Shown piece after piece: positions 61,401 to 64,000 of a stretch of DNA of 64,000 nucleotides (positions within the stretch are counted from its first letter, which is position 1; the number at the start of each line of letters is the position of its first letter). Under the pieces are notes generated by a model. The model was not told the origin of the DNA and did no database searches. It saw only the letters and a list, made by a program, of their open reading frames with translations. The stretch is from positions 51,648,857-51,712,856 of the forward strand of contig JAKTNV010000003.1 in the NCBI GenBank assembly GCA_022747635.1, in the 5' to 3' direction. Both the position numbers and the translations under genes were made by a program. The DNA is from Hetaerina americana (lineage: Eukaryota > Arthropoda > Insecta > Odonata > Calopterygidae).

Positions 61401-62899
61401 TTTAAGTGTGTATATTATATATTCCCAACGGTGGTCACGCTGGAAGTCTCTTGATTTTTTCCTCTTAAAAGAGGATAACGTCCGGTTTCTCTCTGTATTT
61501 CTTCTGCTACCTCAGATCCAACCTACTCTTATTGAGCCACCCGTCTAAATGACCTTAGCTGTCGTTTAACCCTAATAACTCTTTCTATACCCCGCCATGC
61601 ATCAGGATTAAATGGGTGATCTCTATACGTCTTGGTTTTCACCAACACCAATCGTCACTTAATTTAATACTGACCCACTTAAAATACCGCGAATGTGGCG
61701 CTGTGACCTTGTATTTTAGAACTATTACTATCCCAAAGAACTTTTAAATAGGAACGCATTGATTTGAATAATCGACGACGAATATACGACCGCGTTGTTT
61801 GGCTTAAACCTTTCGTAAAATTAAATGGATTTTTGGTTGAATTATTCCAGCTTTAAATGGAATAAACAAGGAATGAGAAGCCATTTTATCTATTTAGTTT
61901 AATATGTCTATCAACAGTTTGAGGAAAAAACGCTTTCTAAAAATGCAACAGAGGTGAATATTGAATGCATAACCACAAGTTAATATATGCAAGCATGCAT
62001 GCTATAACGCGAAAATGTAGATAACTAACGCGAATTTAGTTTATTTATTACCATTCATCAAGCGCTGCTACGCTTTTGGAATTACGTGTGTTATGTAAAT
62101 CATATTACAATTGCCATAACAATCTAGCTAGTCCTGTTAAAGATATGAGGGTAAAAAAGGGAATTATAAAGCTATGTTATTGGAAGAAATTATGTAACGA
62201 GTGCTATTGAAATTGTACAAAAGTAAGTAACAAATAACATTCAGTTGGCTCAATTATAAACTTATTTTATTACTTGTATGTATGACTACTGAGCACCTTC
62301 TTTGAAAGACAAAATAATAAATGAGTTTAGCCGAAGAAAATGGAAAAATTCGTGACCCCTGAAGCGAGCAAAAGAAATAAATGGCGAGGGAACTTCAAAC
62401 TCTGGACGAGTGCAAAATACAAACGGCGGGCGTTGGTAAAGTTTCGGAAGATTCAGTGTATCGAAAATTGGTGTAAAAATGACATGCTTGATCGATTCTT
62501 TGGTACTATTGTGCTCTGAGTCAGCCGACTTACGTCATATCTTAAACGTCGAATATCAAACGTCGAAAGTTTCTTCCAAATTTTTAAATATGAGAACGAA
62601 CCGTAGAAATCCCCAATGCTAAATCTTCCCGATTTCCAACCAGTGAAACGCGTACCTCATTCTTTTTTTCCCCCTTAAAACCCTGCTGCTCCATAAAAAC
62701 TCTTGGCCACCACCCAATGGAAGGCGTCCCCAGTTCATTCGGGAATCGGAGGGTAAAAGGAACTGAGGGCATAAGCATGGCTCGAGGCAACGGAGGGTGG
62801 ATTCTATGGTGCATAAATATCGGCCCGTCGTAAAAATGAAGTGCGAAGGCAACGAGATACGGCTATGATAAAGAAGGGGAGATATGGGACATGAGCAGG
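58426..62899. other. AT-rich DNA, no recognised gene
   Basis: No supported feature. Short open frames (58504-58710, 58999-59205, 60915-61160, 62584-62852) carry no motif that I recognise. Confidence 0.3.
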
Positions 62900-63370
62900 T
62901 AGATGGACAAGTATAAGTAAGGAGAGGGGTTTAAACATGTTCATCGGGGAACACGGAGGGTGGGCAAGTGGAAAGGGGAAATCAGTGGTCGGGGATGTTT
63001 CACTCGCGCCAGGGAAGTGGCAGGGCGAGTGGCCGAAGGGTAGGAACACAAGCCCGGATTACTATTTATTTGGCGAGCCGCCTCTCAGTATTTTATGACG
63101 GACAAGGGACTTATTACTTAAGGCAAGAGGTTGGGGAGGGGGCGTCGATGACAGACTTGGTTCGGAGTGGACGGGAGAGAGAGAGGGGAGGGGGGGAGTG
63201 GAGTGAGGGTGGGATGGAACGGGCACACTTGGGGAACGGCGTGACGGAAGGGGAAGCGAAGTGACAGCGCACGGGGGAGATTACGTTCCCCCGCGATTTG
63301 GGGGAGGGAGGTGATGGCGTGACGCAATGTGACAGTTTGGGGATGGCGGAGGCGCGTGCTTCGTTCGGTG
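62900..63370. other. GC-elevated, G-rich block
   Basis: G-rich plus strand (for example 63165-63260) with low-complexity frames on both strands. No domain, splice site or repeat is recognised. Confidence 0.3.
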
Positions 63371-64000
63371 CGTCGTCAGGCTACCAAGCGGTAAACATGT
63401 CATAAGGAAGACCTTTTGAAACTCGCGTGACGGGTAACGTTAACATTTGATTCACACATTTTGATGCCGTCAGAGAATTACCCCTAATATCATATAGCCC
63501 CGAAATTCAGTGTCTTTGTAGCTCTCCTAATAAATAGAAATTATCGCGAAGGGTTGAAGTAAATGACTATAAAATTGGATGCGAGTCATATTAGTTATTA
63601 GTCAATCAATTCGTTCACTATACTGGCAATAAAAGTAATCATTACGAATCAAATTGCGGCGATCGAATTGAAAGTGTAGAATGAAACAAAATGAATGCAC
63701 ATAATTAAACTCGCAAGAGCAGATAAAGAGGATGGAGAATGACTTCAGTTAGACTCAGAAACACATAAAATATCTATATGGTCTCCATAAGTTGTTTTTC
63801 CTTCCTAAAATTTTCATCGAAACGAAAATTGGTGTTCCCAGTGGAATAGTGTTTCGTGACAGACGATAAAATAATTTAGCACACTGGTGCAGAAAGCTAA
63901 TTTTAACCCAAAATTTATGTAAAAACAATGGTTTCCAGTTTATATGCAAATTAGGATCAAAATAAGAAATTAGCATAAAAAGACCATATGTGTTAATATT
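63371..64000. other. AT-rich DNA, nothing recognised
   Basis: No supported feature up to the window end. Confidence 0.3.

Noticed and set aside
1..64000. CRISPR arrays, operons, rRNA genes
   Set aside because: No regularly spaced direct repeats with unique spacers, no packed gene runs and no rRNA-like sequence; the window is eukaryotic in character.

Overview
The window looks like gene-poor, AT-rich nuclear DNA of a eukaryote, most likely an arthropod and probably an insect. This is inferred from the mariner families, the tRNA-derived SINEs, the non-LTR retrotransposon relics, the long (TA)n microsatellites and the absence of prokaryote-like gene packing. The species cannot be named from the sequence. 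Only one complete, undamaged protein-coding gene is visible: the transposase of a mariner element. Nearly everything else recognisable is mobile-element DNA in various states of decay.

Layout. At 392-2059 a short ORF of unknown identity is interrupted by a complete mariner (505-1840) with perfect 27-bp terminal inverted repeats, TA target duplications and an intact 357-codon transposase. Removing the element and one TA rejoins the host ORF in frame. A second, decayed mariner lies at 2270-2845 and a third, internally deleted but TIR-flanked, at 20003-20899. Non-LTR retrotransposon remnants occur at 3190-3480 (+), 14290-14810 (-), 16385-16755 (-) and 24990-25150 (+). Two tRNA-derived SINE families recur. 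SINE-A is at 11160-11365 (-), 15988-16262 (+), 19228-19325 (-), 27680-27975 (+) and 58179-58425 (+). SINE-B is at 45132-45190 (-), 45277-45450 (+), 52449-52560 (+) and 52727-52834 (+).

The most interesting material is a set of hammerhead-ribozyme-like repeats. One lies in a (TA)n-rich block at 15169-15908, where three copies of a ~145-bp repeat include two type I hammerhead folds, at 15437-15488 on the minus strand and 15734-15782 on the plus strand. Another lies in a ~200-bp foldback at 57609-57806 that carries one hammerhead in each arm. A hairpin at 28058-28106, next to a (TA)n tract and a SINE-A copy, may be a further relic. Such motifs are known from Penelope-like elements and retrozymes, but no Penelope reverse transcriptase is visible here.

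Host genes. The best candidate for a real host exon is in a CpG-dense island at ~30530-31350. There a minus-strand ORF opening at an ATG (30829) ends at a good 5' splice donor (30622/30623). Other GC-elevated blocks (about 7980-8440, 38200-38960, 43480-44060, 46900-47330, 50200-50780, 56130-56830, 62900-63370) show no recognisable coding content. Most of the remaining sequence is AT-rich DNA in which I see nothing I can name.
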